Of a DNA stretch of 42,500 nucleotides, positions 10,572 through 23,130 are shown piece after piece. This DNA is from Glandiceps talaboti (lineage: Eukaryota; Hemichordata; Enteropneusta; Spengelidae), in NCBI RefSeq assembly GCF_964340395.1, contig NC_135556.1:6570001-6612500 (forward strand), written 5' to 3'. The translations under genes were made by a program, and so were the position numbers. The number at the start of each line of letters is the position of its first letter. Position 1 is the first letter of the stretch. Under the pieces are notes generated by a model. It was not told the DNA's origin. It made no database searches and worked only from the letters and a program-made list of their open reading frames with translations.

Positions 10572-12107
10572 GGATGGACGGGAGGACGATGGTTAAGCCA
10601 CAGCCACCAATCTCGACGACAAGCAAGTGTCGTTGACAACGGAGCAATCCAAACGAATGTATTTGTTTTTACGTTCTTCATGCTAAGCCATGGTCGGAAC
10701 AGATGTACTATATTGCAAATACCCTGGAAGATCAGATAAAAGATACATACAGCCGTCAAAAGATGCATCGTATGTCTATGCCCACTGGCATTTAATACCA
10801 TCTGTCACACGAATAGTCAGACGAATATTAATCATTCCCTATCGCACATCAAGAAGGGGAGAAAATGCATCTAGGAATAAATCCATTAGACGCCCCCAAG
10901 TATCATGAAGTGCTAGGTAAATTACCTGGATGTTCAAAGACTTGTGTTTCTATACTTTTAATAGCCATCAATAAAGTTGAAGAGTACCACTATTTACAAG
11001 TAATCAGTAAAATTGCCTTCATTCCCTCTAATTTAATCCTTACGTTCTTAAGAATTCGTGACGCCATAATTCTGCAAACATGTCTCCTCTAACAAGAACT
11101 GCTAATGGTGCATTGCATGCCAATACCAATAAATATATCCATGTAACATAATTGACAAGCAGTGACCCACTTCGGAAACGGTGTTGTCATCAATAAACGT
11201 CACGTGTTGTTAAACGAATCGTTGAACTTTATGAATACTTAATTAGAACTGTTTGCCCAACTTAGTAACTACATACATTATAGAAGACTCGTCACAAATG
11301 TCAGATACAATGTATATCAAAGGTAAAAGTCGCGATCAAAGGTTGATTCGATCAAGAATCTTAATTTTTCCTATTAGTTTAATTTCATACGAAAAATCCA
11401 ATTACCTGCTGACGGATAATTGTTTAATCGTGATAATTACAACACTAGATATTCTCAGTAGGCAAATAACTATGACGTAATAATAATGACGTCATTTCAT
11501 TACGACAGGTGAGAATTATGGCGACGATTTATAGTCATTCAATATACTGACCTACAATACTTTAAATTGAAATTTAAAATAACTTTTGAAAGTAAAGTGA
11601 AAATTAAATTTCCGCTTCTAGAAGAACTAGAACAATATGATTTGAGTAATTTTTTTATTGAAGTAAAACGCTTATACCATAGATGTTGGAGGGATAGTTC
11701 TCTGCAACTCTATGCTTATATATTCATTACCAGATTTAAACTGAATGCCTTCCGTAAGGGTATACTCTTGAAATTTCATGATTTTTGCAAGAAATTTAGC
11801 TCTATATCTGTGATTCGTCAAGTCCCAATGAAAGTTAGTTGAAATGTTGTCGAAATGCCCGCCTCGCCTCCTATTCTCAGCACAGGAAAGCTTGCCATCC
11901 TCGACTTCACTCGGCTTTCTCCGTGATCCCCTACATACCCGGGATATGGCATGTGTGTGTTGCCATATACACTACGGGAAAATTGTCAAGATTTTGTTGA
12001 GTGGCGCGCCCTCGAGTCACTGCACACTAATTATATAGAGGTCAATGTATAGGTCACCATTATTGATACATTGTCGCGAAATTTTCTTCGTAGGCTAGGC
12101 GAGGCTT
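10572..12107. other. Non-coding stretch with a CRE-like pair
   Basis: No coding region is supported. At 11473-11480 and 11487-11494 there are TGACGTAA and TGACGTCA, which match cAMP-response-element-type bZIP sites, 14 bp apart; whether they act is unknown. Confidence 0.35.
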
Positions 12108-12538
12108 GAGTGTATTTATATCCTGAGATACAGAGCTAGATAAATAATTATGTACAAGCCTTGCAACAAACAACGGTAGTTTGTTATCGAGAGAAATTGG
12201 AAAAGAACACGGTAAAAAGGAGACGATTCGAGGTCAATGTAATACTTCCTAAACTTCTAATCGAAAATCTAAAAAGACACGATTTCTCTTTATTCATCTG
12301 CGTTGGGTATAAATTATAGATTATTACACTTGATAAATATGTGAGAGTGTATTTATATCCTGAGATACAGAGCTAGATAAATGATTATGTACAAGCCTTG
12401 CAACAAACAGCGGTAGTTTGTATCGAGAGAAATCAGAAAAGAACACGGTAAACAGGAGACGGTTCGAGGTGAATATAATACTTCCTAAACTACTAATCGA
12501 AAATCTAAAAAGACACGATTTCTCTTTGTTCATCTGCG
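12108..12538. repeat. Tandem duplication, two ~195 bp copies
   Basis: Copies at 12108-12302 and 12345-12538 (period 237 bp) share long identical blocks, for example GAGTGTATTTATATCCTGAG at the start and AAAATCTAAAAAGACACGAT near the end, with scattered point differences and a 1-bp indel. A 42 bp unrelated segment lies between them. No coding frame is conserved in both. Confidence 0.9.
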
Positions 12539-12812
12539 CATTAGTGTGTGAAATTTGAAAATGATAAGTCCATATTTGACGAAATTGAAACGATGATAAA
12601 TATTTCACCGGTTTGTGAACTCTGCGCTCATTGTAAACCTATTTTAAGGCCAAGAAAAAAAATATTTTCTGGTGACTTTGAATCACTTAAATACCCTGCC
12701 TCAGTCTTCTTTTTTCTCTTGTTTGTCCAACCAATGCAGAATGCAGATCCAAGGGAAACACAAAATAAGGTTGGCACGAAACCCCTGAAAACAGAGTCTT
12801 TCTCAGTGTAGA

Positions 12813-13065
12813 GAACGAGTATAAAGTTGGTGTCAGATTCAGATTCAGGTAGTGTCATATTGAGCGTCATATAGCCTCAGATCCGAATACACCCGACGGC
12901 AGTGAAGCAGAATCCTTCCCTGTAGTCTCAACGGTATTATTTCAGGTTTGAGTCCGTCGGTAGTCTTCGGATCTGAGGCCATCTGATGCTCAATATAACG
13001 TTCATAAGATAATGCTACCTGAATCTGAATCTGAATCTGAATCTGACACGACTTTATACTCATTC
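12813..13065. mobile_element. Foldback element with (ATTCAG)n inside its inverted repeats
   Basis: The left arm (12813-12898) and right arm (12953-13065) are imperfect inverted complements around a ~54 bp spacer. Shared elements in order from the outside: GAACGAGTATAAAGT, GTCAG, a GATTCA/ATTCAG hexamer run (about 2 units left, about 4 right), CAGGTAG, ATTGAGC, GCCTCAGATCCGAA and CCGACGG. The right arm carries an extra ~15 bp and more hexamer units. The open frame across it is an artefact. Non-coding, so a MITE or foldback relic. Confidence 0.7.
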
Positions 13066-13194
13066 GATCGATTAATTACTCAAATTGGTCATTAATATTC
13101 ATCGGATTATTACCAAAACCTAATCAGTTCTTGCCATTACCCTACGGAACATGTCTATGTAATTTCGTTTGAATTGAAATTTTCGGAAATGGTG

Positions 13195-13220
13195 ACACAC
13201 ACACACACACACACACACAC
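13195..13220. repeat. (CA)n microsatellite
   Basis: About thirteen CA dinucleotides. Confidence 0.95.
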
Positions 13221-13465
13221 AGAGACTTCATCGGTAAGCTTATATTATAACCTTCCTTACGGAAGGTAAAAATGTGTTGTAATTTATCATGCTAGATATA
13301 TATTAACAAAATACTTTGAAATGAAGCGAAATCATGGCTCATCCCATGTTATTATTTTCGTAAACATGTAAAAGTATGTACATTTGATTATTGGCGATGC
13401 GCACAATTCATGTAAATTACTATGCAAACGATATGCAAATTTTCCAAAGGAGAACACTGTTGACA

Positions 13466-13830
13466 AGATAGGATAAGATAAGATAAGATAATACTTTAGT
13501 AAATCCCTAAAAAAGGGTAATTATAACACCTGCTGTAAACAAACATACAATAACAGTGATACAAATGAAGACACAACTTACAGACTAAAAAGGTAAACAT
13601 TTATATAACCCAATAAATAATTACAGTCCTACGGAAATATTGCATATGACAGATAAAAAGCAAGGTCTGATAAAAGTTGGATATAAAAAACCTGTGGAAA
13701 TGGTTCAAGTATCACGCTTAAAATTGGCATTAAAAAGTCTGATTGCTTGTGGTAGGACAACATGCAAAGATCAAGGCTGTGTATATTTACACTAACCTAT
13801 CAGAATATTGTAGTTTTTATGTCAATGACA
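13466..13830 (-). mobile_element. Possible LINE/SINE 3' end with (GATAA)n tail
   Basis: On the minus strand an AT-rich segment ends in a block reading AGGGATTTACTAAAGTATTA followed by a (TTATC)n run (plus strand GATAA units, 13466-13492). A 3' end of this design, a short conserved block followed by a simple repeat, is common in L2/CR1-type LINEs and SINEs. No RT coding is recognisable upstream on that strand, and the 5' limit is a guess. Confidence 0.35.
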
Positions 13831-14319
13831 TCAAAATTACCTTTTCCTTTTTTTTTTACCCCGAATCGTTTAACAATATCAATCACTTTATCAACGCTTG
13901 ATGGTAAATTGTTGAATTGAAAAGGAGACTCTTTTTATTTAAAAAAATCTCACCAGTTGATGTTGTCGGATTGCCTATTTGTCCGTGCTTGACAATATCA
14001 AAAAAGCAACAGCTGTGATTTACACAACAATTAAAACATCCCTTCCTTTGATAATATTGACAGATTCCTTTGTCTTCCCACCTGCTACATCAATTGCGAT
14101 CACCTCAAGGTCAAGGTTTGAGTACAGTGAACGGTTATAAAGTTACCTCAGATGGCATTAGGTTTTAGTCGAACCATACTAAACCATGTTTTGTATTTAT
14201 ACTTAATGCAAATCAAACACACATTTGTAAGTTTTACCCAGTATCTGGATGTGAAAACATGAGATGTAAATTTATCAGCGTTTGAATCGGTTGAAAATAC
14301 TTTAGCAACAACTCTTAAA

Positions 14320-14585
14320 AAATGCTACTATAATATTAATGGCAATGTACATCTTTGAGTACATTATCAATCGTCTTACAGTGTTGTTTGTATAGTTGAT
14401 GGCCTGATTGGGGTTTCCTCATATTTTAGCATACGTATACAAAATTACGTCATCGGATCGTTTACATATCATGTCCGAAGAACAGGTTGGATTCTGACAA
14501 TGTAAGTTTTTTTTCTCACTAAGTAGAGCACTCAGAAATAATAACCCCCTTCCACTGTCAAATTTATACCCCTTTAATATTACTG
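14320..14585. mobile_element. Diverged MITE-like element, family member 3
   Basis: The segment 14325-14460 aligns with 4405-4545 through blocks such as ATTAATGGCAATG, GGGGTTTCCT, ATACGTAT and ACGTCATCGGAT. The right end reads TATACCCCTTTAA, which matches the CCCTTTAA terminus of the copy at 2994-3355. The left end could not be delimited. Confidence 0.5.
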
Positions 14586-14599
14586 CGTCGCTTATATAA

Positions 14600-16198
14600 G
14601 AATTTTGAATATTTTGCATTCCTATGTTAGTTTATTATATTTCAGATATTACAGTATTATACCCTACTTTTGGCTAATGTAAAGGACAATGGCCATAGAA
14701 ATCGTGACGTGAATCGAAGTAAGCACAAAGTAATTGACGTAGTAACATATGGAAAAAGACATTTTCGTATCGAGCTTATGACGTTTTTCGATTTTGTTTT
14801 AATCAATAATTTATGTCATACGATTGTTTTTACATTTTATCCCAATTTCTGTTGTGATTTCAACCAGTTGCGAGACATTCTTCAATATATTTTAATACAT
14901 GGAACATAAAACAAAACTAACGATCAAAACCCATAAAAAAACAAAGTGTTGTTAAAATTGAGATAAACAAAACTAATAAATTTTCTACAGAATAGCTCGC
15001 TTCTATTTTTACTTTCTATCCAGCAAAGTAGGTGATGAAGTATTTACTTTATAAATAACATTTGATAGTTCTGGACATAATTTCACATATGGTGACCAAA
15101 CAATAAAACTGCAACTGTGATATTTCTCTCGCTTCTCTCAGCTGTGATGACCATTTTAATGTTGTGATGTGTATACATATTTTCAAATTTCAAAGCACTT
15201 CGGAAATTAAAACCACGAACAATTAAACGCCTTGCCAAATAGAAGTATTGTATTAGAAAAGGAAAACCCACTAGGATGAAAACCACACCTGACAATTTAT
15301 TACTTTTTAGGTATGTATTCGGCTCTATTTGATGTTCGGCGATACAAAATAAAACGTTCGGTAGCAGCTTGAACTTGCTGGGCATTTGCAATGCACAGCT
15401 CGCGACAACACAAAGGAACTGAGGTATTTCACGGTGTTTCCTTTTTGAAAACCGCTGCATGAAAATAGCATGTATGATACGATGAACTATATTTGTACAA
15501 AGCATCGAGTCGTGAAGCATTGCTTTACTTTAACGGTGAACAGCGATTTATCCATGGCCTAGCATAAAAAAAAAATATACTGTTCAGCAAAAGTGGCAAC
15601 GAATGAAACGTACAATACTATAGGGTGTAATCACAGCTGCATTGGTCGTTATCCTTCCTATTGAAAACACATCGAATATAGCTATAGGCCTCATCATCTC
15701 GTGAATGACGACTATCAAATATCGCCACAGTCTACAAAGACGAATGCTTTTCTCAAAAAAAAATTGAAACAGAACTTGGTGCCCTGAAAGCAAATTGATA
15801 CATAGATTATTTTGAGATATTACACATAAACCCGTGTCAATGAACGTGCACGAAATTAAAGTTATACCATGTTATGTATTCGCTGTGGTATTCGCTTACC
15901 GAAAATTATCAGCCGTGTTAATTAGATTATAGCTTATAACCTTTTGGCTTGGTTTGTCTTGATTGTGTGTCCTTGTAACCCATTCTTAGGAAAACCAATA
16001 TTTTACTTTAATGAAGCGCCCGCCAAAAAATAGCTGTAAATTCTGACTGGATTATAAATCTACCGGCTATGAGAAATGACGTCAGCAGCAATAAAGCACT
16101 TAATGTGAATATTGTCACTTAATCGAATTCAGTAGACAGGATAAGCCACTCACTGAGAGAAACATTTGCTGATCGAGACAATCTTTTATCGCAACACA
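14600..16198. other. Non-coding stretch
   Basis: No supported gene. The longest frame (15083-15520, minus, 145 codons) is near the length expected by chance at this base composition and shows no family motif. Confidence 0.4.
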
Positions 16199-17560
16199 GT
16201 TTTTCACAATGCTTTACAAGGATAATACAAACCATATATAATGATAGCAAAATATTTCAGGTCGAGTTTAGATAGAACTTATTCAGTCATCTTGATACTA
16301 TCTCATGCAATTTGTCTACATAGTTACAGTTAGGAAATGTACACAATATACGGTTAAACAAATGGTGTATACGTAGTTCCTCTCACCATCTCTTCTAAAA
16401 AAAATGTTAAGCCCCGCCAAATGAAACTCAAGCATTATTTTATCCACCCCTTCTGTTACCTACACTGCAGTGAAGATATAAAATCATATGGTACAATGTC
16501 AATGATGAATAAAAAATATCAGTGATAGCCAACTACAATAATACTCTAAACGAGATTACTTTACACAGGATGTGGATTTCACATACATAAGGAGATGTCT
16601 CTAATTAGCTCTAACCTTTACAGGGAGGTACTTAGCCAGACACCTTCCATCTTGTTTTGGGAGAAATACAATTATCACCTTGATTGCTACTGATTGGAAG
16701 GAGACAACTCCAAAGGTGAAACAAATTGAAAACAAGACAGTATAGGAGGCCATTTAGAGGCATAAAATATCAAACCAAAGACATAATTTAAAGTCTTACA
16801 ATGCTTGAATATGGTAATAAATACCAGAATTAAAACATTTATGCTATGCGTTACATATTATCTATTTTGTTGTGGCAAAGCTGAAAGATATGTTGTGGAT
16901 GCGCACTTGGTAAATGACTTCTCCAGGAGTTTAATTTGGTTCCAAAAATTCCCGAATAAAACAAAGAGCAAAACATTTCAAGACTTTCAGACTTTTGATG
17001 GTCCAATGACTGCTCAGCCCACTCCAATGGTTGTAAACTTTTGTTCAATTCTTTTTAGTGCACATTGGATATGCAGCAGCTTAATTTAATCTCAATTCAT
17101 GCTTGTATGCATCATTAGAGCCAAGTAAACCACTGTATAAGATATTATATGATTTTGAATAGTCTCAAATGTATATTGTTACATGTACTATTCAGAAAAT
17201 ATAAAGAAATATCCTTAATTTTGAAAACAATGCGAAGCCCGCATGAGGATATATTGCCCATCACCAGAAAAAATATATGGGTAGGTTGAACAGCTTTTTC
17301 ATTTTTTTCTGGCATAATGTCGTATCTTTCAAAGTAGTTACTGAAAAGATGTCACATTCAAAGTAAAAAAAATAATCATTTAAAATTGTCTTTACTCAAC
17401 TCCCAAAACTTTTATGGCCTCGTTTATGTCGGAACCCAAGGTGAACTCAGTGAATTCTCCTTGTCATTATCGTTATAATGGAAGTTTGGATTTTGATGTC
17501 GAAGGTACAGCTCTGTTAACAAATTCAGGGCCATTCTTTCCATAGCAAATTGTCGCTTCT
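16199..17560. repeat. Dispersed duplication, copy 1
   Basis: This 1.36 kb segment is homologous in the same orientation to 37203-38841, with about 10% differences and small indels by eye. Start anchor: TTTTCACAATGCTT. End anchor: GGGCCATTCTTTCCATAGCA. Unlike the second copy it lacks flanking G-rich terminal repeats and lacks an 8 bp GGAAGTGT insertion near 16860. On the minus strand a short frame (17424-17558) is kept open in both copies, but the substitutions do not look constrained. Confidence 0.9.
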
Positions 17561-17867
17561 AACTACTAACTTTACCAAACAAGAGTATATAATTATTCCA
17601 GTTTTACAGAAAACCCTTAATTATGAACAAGATCAAGGTTGCCGCACAAACACCTGAAGTGCGAGTTGATTAAGTTAGATCACTTTCAAGTTATTTATTG
17701 ATATCTAACCGTTTGTTTCGACGCCAGCGAAGCCATTCATTATCCACAGGTACTTGATTGATTAGTTTGCCAGGAAAATAACCATGCTCATGTATAGCAA
17801 ATATATAGATTCTCTTAAATTCTGAGTTGAAAAAAAGACAAGATGTATAACATTTTGTATGTTGTGG
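17561..17867. other. Non-coding stretch
   Basis: Flank between the duplication and the palindrome. A minus-strand frame ending at 17691 has a basic, Trp-containing C-terminus but overlaps the palindrome and is not recognisable. Confidence 0.35.
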
Positions 17868-18204
17868 GCATATGGATGAGGATTGGGTATTTATTTCAAA
17901 TTGGGATTTATTGATTTTATCATGGCTTCCTACTTGACAAATCAACGTGAAAGAACTTATCTGAATTCCTTGTTTGTAACTCAATAAATTGCAAAAGGTT
18001 AAAAAACGTGTAAAATGTGTTATTGTACGTACAATAACAAACATTTTACACATTTTTGTATAGATTTTTGCAATGTATTGAGTTACAGACAGATACTTAG
18101 TCTATACTGTCTGTTTTCACATTGATGTTCCAAGTAGGAAGCTATGATAAAATTGTTTTATAAAATGTAATCACTAAATCCAAAATAAATCCCCATCCAT
18201 ATGG
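17868..18204. mobile_element. Long near-loopless palindrome (foldback element)
   Basis: Two arms of about 161 and 176 bp meet at 18028/18029, where TTATTGTAC|GTACAATAA is a perfect palindrome. Outward from the centre the arms keep matching through TGTAAAATG, TTGCAA, AACTCAATA, GCTTCCTACTTG, ATTTTATCAT and CATATGGATG, with small indels. Transcribed RNA would fold into a single long hairpin. No coding content is supported and no target duplication is clear. Confidence 0.85.
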
Positions 18205-18818
18205 TCATTTTAACACCATATTTTATTGTATGCATAATTTCTCTTTACGTCGCACCTCTTGGCGTTTTATTACTGTAACAGCATCTCATTTTATTTCCTA
18301 ATATACTATTTATTGCATTTTACCCGAATGCTATATGATATACTTATATTTCATTTCCATTAAAACTTACAATTTTCAGATAATGGGGTAGTGCAATTAT
18401 AGTGTAATCATCGTTCGGTATATGTATGATATTTTCAAGCAGGTTTACATTTTAAAAGTATCAATTCATTACTCTTCTAAATTTAATACAATACATACAG
18501 GGTAATAGCTAGTTATGCATTTTGAAAGAAATAAGCAGGATCAAAACTAGTTGATTATATCGTTCTCCTGATGTTTGCATGATGGTGTTTCACCTGATAG
18601 TTGGATAATACAGCAGAAATAAATTATTAGTGTGTTCAGTTTCAATCATCAAAGATGATTGATAAAAAGCCAATTTCAACCAAGAGACTCAACAAAAACT
18701 GAGTTCTGAGTTAATCGAGTACTCTTGTCCAAGTAGTGTACTTAATAAACTGTGATGGATTGGCACAACCAGATCTATACTGTAAACAGTGAGCGGGAAT
18801 TCAAACTACCCAACTCTA
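18205..18818. other. Non-coding stretch
   Basis: AT-rich, no feature supported. Confidence 0.4.
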
Positions 18819-19000
18819 ACTGGACAGATATTAGAGGTGTAAGTTTCTGTTGTTGTGTTACTTATTGGACAAATGTTACTTATTTTAGTTTTTGTTGATA
18901 CCATTAGTTGCACAGATGTTATTTATCTAAGTATTTTTTGATGGTATTAGTTGGGCAGATGTTACTTATCTAAGTTTTTTTTGAAGATGTTACTTGGTTA
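18819..19000. repeat. Short tandem array, ~44 bp unit
   Basis: Units beginning near 18819, 18865, 18907 and 18951 share GGACAGATGTTACTTAT followed by a T-rich stretch and ATTAG. The first unit is the most diverged. About 3.5 to 4 copies. Confidence 0.75.
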
Positions 19001-20835
19001 AACGTGGCGCTTATCAAACATCTTCAACGCGATTATTATTTCCGCTGTAAGAGTATAATTTACTTCATGACGGTCACAGCTTGAATTCTCTCTGAAAAAT
19101 ATAATTTAATCGTACAGACTTATTACTTTATCCTTCACAGTCTAAGAAATCAAATCTGACAAGACTAGTAAAAACAAGCAATTTTTTAAGAACAAATTAT
19201 GAATTCCTGTCTCGATGTGACCCTTATCTCCTCTGGTCTAGACAGATACACGTCTTCACAGCAATCCTTGTTGCAATGTTGTAAAAATGCATGAATTTGA
19301 TAGGAAATGTCGCAAGAAGTGTCTTATTAGGTAACAATGTTATATTAAATCACATGACTAGGGAATTAAACACGACAGCCCATCCATTATTAAGCTAGTA
19401 ACGTTGCTATTAGCTTAGTAAATCAGTATACGTAATCTTGTTATGCTCTCAGTGTCTGTTCACCAAATGCTTAAATTATTTGCGTTTGAGTAGTTCACTC
19501 GGGTAAATGTTGATTTTAATGCAGGGCATTCCATAATTTGGAAGTGTCATGCAAAATTTTATTACACCATCATGGCAGATTGCCTTCAGCAAATTTTCAC
19601 TCCCACGGATGTTATTCGATGTAAACACGAACACTGAAAACAATCCCCGTGGATTTTATTCATATTTTTTGTTGAACCCTTGTATGTCTTCTTGCTCCCT
19701 TATAAAATGACTACTCAACACACTGATCCAAATCCTAAAAATACATACGTTTTACTATCAACAAAAAATGCAACTTACGTCTGATGGATTTGGGGATCCA
19801 CAGGACATTTTGTCTAACAATGCGGTTGGGTTTAATTGATTCCTGTGCATATAAGATATTTTCATAAAGCCGTCTTATCTTTCTACGCAGACAGGAGACA
19901 GAAGCCATACCACAGTAATTGATTGAATGTCTACACAGGCATTTGCCTCAAATAGAAAAAAAAGTCTTCATGGATGCAATGGGTTTTGTAACGAATCTCA
20001 CAGGGGTTGCATGGTTATACAGTAGAATTTTATTTTGCAAGACCTGATCCTGCCCACTTGACATTTAACCTCCCTGCCCACTTGACCTGTAGCCTTTCGT
20101 GACCTTTCTCTCTAAAGTGTACACCTGTAACTGTAATGCCTATCTTCATTACAGTGACTGCCACAGGAGATCCACTCTCTACTTCAAGTTGGTCTGTTTT
20201 GGAAATAACTTTACGGAAAGATGTATTTGTAAGGGCGTGATTCCTTGGATTGTTTTCGATTTATACATACAGAAGAACACCTGATGATCTATTTTGTGTT
20301 TTTTTATTTTCTGATATTTTGCAGTATTTTCACTTGTAAAGTGTAAGTTTTGAAAGAGATAACCAAAACTTTACAATCATGATTTACAATTTATCACACT
20401 CGCCAAGAAAATAAAAACCAAAACTAGATCAAAAGGTGTTTCTGAGATGTGGTGAGAGTAGCCGATCCTAGGTTCATTTCGCTTTCTTTTTAAGAAGAGT
20501 CCGGAAAAGAGCAAAACAACGTCGATGAGAACTTTAACAACAAAGATATATAAATGGCTAATTTTGGTACAAATTATGTTGAAATCGATCATATAGGCGT
20601 ATTTTCACCTTTTGTCATTGACATGAAATATCAAATAGAACTGATTCAGACAGAATGTCTTGCAAATATGTCAGTTAAAAAGAAACATACAACGACAGCA
20701 AAGTGCATGATCTAAAGTTGAACAACGAAATGCAACCCAAGGCTTATCGGATAAAAAATGAGATTAATCACTTGCTAGAATGACTAGGACGTTATGAACA
20801 TCGATTGATTATACTATTCAATTATATTTAGTTCT
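19001..20835. other. Non-coding stretch
   Basis: No gene supported. A 13 bp CTGCCCACTTGAC motif occurs twice at 20050-20085; otherwise unique AT-rich DNA. Confidence 0.4.
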
Positions 20836-21057
20836 ATTTTATTTTATTTTATTTCATTTCATTTCATTTCATTTCATTTCATTTCATTTCATTTCATTTC
20901 ATTTCATTTTATATTATATTATATTATATTATTCTCATTTCATTTCATTTCATTTCATTTCAGTTCATTTCATTTCATTTCATTTCATTTCATTTTATAT
21001 TATATTATATTATTCTATTCTATTCTATTCTATTCTATTCTATTCTATTCTATTCTA
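20836..21057. repeat. Higher-order pentamer array (ATTTC/ATATT/ATTCT)
   Basis: Blocks run in the order ATTTT, (ATTTC)n, (ATATT)n, then again (ATTTC)n, (ATATT)n and finally (ATTCT)n. The repeated ATTTC-then-ATATT order indicates that a ~100 bp composite block was itself duplicated. Confidence 0.93.
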
Positions 21058-23130
21058 CCTTGAATTTCATTATTTGGATTCGTCTTCACCTTGTGTTAGT
21101 TTCAACAAATATAACTAGTTTACAGTGACCTTATGGTACATTTGTTTGAACATTCTTGAATTGCAAACTTTACACTTGAATAATCCTCTCTCTCGATCAA
21201 TAAATTTGGTCCCCTCTTGACGTTGATTCAGAGATTGGCAACAACAGATATAATATAGCGGAAATTATAATCACGTCCAGTTTCAATGACCAAAAATGTT
21301 TGATGAGAGATGTAATAGGGTGACGTGGAATAAAATAGACTGCCAGATATTGTAGCTGTTACTTTTTTAAATTTTCATTCACATGGGCTCAGTGCCGACT
21401 CATCTGACATCCCAGGTAGGTCAATAAATCATGAATATGCAGGTAATAATGAGACTCCCTAGTATATAAATACACTACAGGAGCCATATTTAAAAGAGAC
21501 AGCTGTAATAAATATGTTCAATTAGTGCAATTGATGCATCACAGTGGGTGGATGAAACCAAATCTGAATTGAGCTGGGTCCTTTGGACTTTCACTGTTTG
21601 TAGCATGGATCTGACTGTGCATTACAGTATGTTACATATGTATACACTCATTGGACAGAGGTTAGTTATTAAACTCAGTTTATCTTTTATGTTTCTTGGT
21701 TGAATTTGGCTCTTGTGAGACGTGTCTGATCATTGCAAATGAATGCAATTATAACTGTGAATTTACCTACGTGCTGTTGACAACCAGAATGCTGTTGACC
21801 TAATCTTTAATCTTGCGAGACATTCCAAACCCACATAAGCAACCAGCACCCCACAAGGACAATGTACTAAATGTCTACTACCACTCTCATCAGAACCTTC
21901 CAGTTCTTGTCCCTGGTGGACCGATTTTGGAATAATTGAAGACTACAAGGTACAAAGTACAAGGTACGTCACAAACATGTAATACGAACCTGAAAGCCTT
22001 ACATGTGGAGGCAGAGCCTAGTCGTGGTAGTTACTAAGGTTTCAGCGATTCAATTTAAAGGCATTCGAAGGCTACCAGAACGTAGTGAAGGACTCTGAAG
22101 TTTGATATAAAGTTTTATGAAGGTCACAATATTCAAATCTAAGTCTCAATTTAGACGGATAAAGACATGTGACGTGTAAAGGATGAATAAGCTTTAACAC
22201 TGTTACGGTTTCTTTACTCTGCGAAATGATACTGATACAAAACTATAACCCTGCTTGTATAAAGTTGATATCGACGGCTGCCTTCGATAGCGTTAAAATC
22301 GTATATCTGGTGTTGTTAACACAGTTAGAGGTATTATAGGCATTTCCTGGTAGTTACATTGTAATAATTATAAAATAATAATAATAAAAATAATATTAAT
22401 CAAATAAATATTATATAATAATCATAATTTTAATAATGATTTATCGAATCGTTCACATAGTCTGCCTAAAAACGAGATATCATGACATGGTGCAGTATGC
22501 AGCGATAAATACCAACCCAAATGTGTAAACTCAACCTGTGCCTCAGTAATTGAATATTCTTATATTTCGGTAAATATGAAGAAATTTGGGGAAAAGATAA
22601 TGATGTTGTCAATATTTGATACTCCCCCCCCCCCTAAAAAGAAGAAGAAACAGGCCCTCCAGTACCAGTGCAACTATTAAGGCAGAATGCACCTTGGGAC
22701 GAATTTCAATGAAAATGAAAAATCCTAAAATCTCTCCAAACTTTGCCATATGAAAGATTACTTCTTCTCCATTTGAAGGCAATTTGGATTCCACTGTCAT
22801 GCTTTCAAGAAAAAAATCAACAATATGTTATTTTTCTAAACAGTTAAGTATTCGGCGGCCATATTGGATTTAAAATGATTTAATTTTGGCAACAGTTTGA
22901 CTTGTATTTCAAAACATTGTATGGTGACCCCCGATTTTTGAGCTTGGTTTTAATTTAATTTTAATAGGTTGGAATCTTCTTGAACATAGCAAACGTTTAA
23001 AGTATTTGTTTTATTTCCAAGGTACATTTCATGCTAATAAGCAGTGATCTCTGGTAAGTGCAAGAGGTGGGCGGGAAGTGTCTGTATAAAATTAATTATT
23101 TGGAAAATAAAATAAAATTGCTTTATTTGA
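21058..23130. other. Non-coding stretch
   Basis: Contains an AT-only patch (22370-22440) and an 11-base C run (22624). 22850-22870 has GCGGCCATATTGGAT, a string that turns up in dispersed repeats of many invertebrates, but I cannot delimit an element. No gene supported. Confidence 0.4.

Noticed and set aside
15083-15520. 145-codon minus-strand frame
   Set aside because: About the longest frame expected by chance in a window this size and composition; no motif or membrane pattern of a known family.
17424-17558. 45-codon minus-strand frame kept open in both duplication copies (also 38699-38839), with an in-frame 6 bp indel
   Set aside because: By my count about 9 of 11 substitutions between the copies are amino-acid changing and the splice acceptor is weak, so there is no sign of coding constraint; 36 of 44 residues match simply because the copies are recent.
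17691-18053. 120-codon minus-strand frame with a basic, Trp-containing C-terminus
   Set aside because: Its first third overlaps the palindrome, the rest matches no family I know, and the length is within chance expectation.
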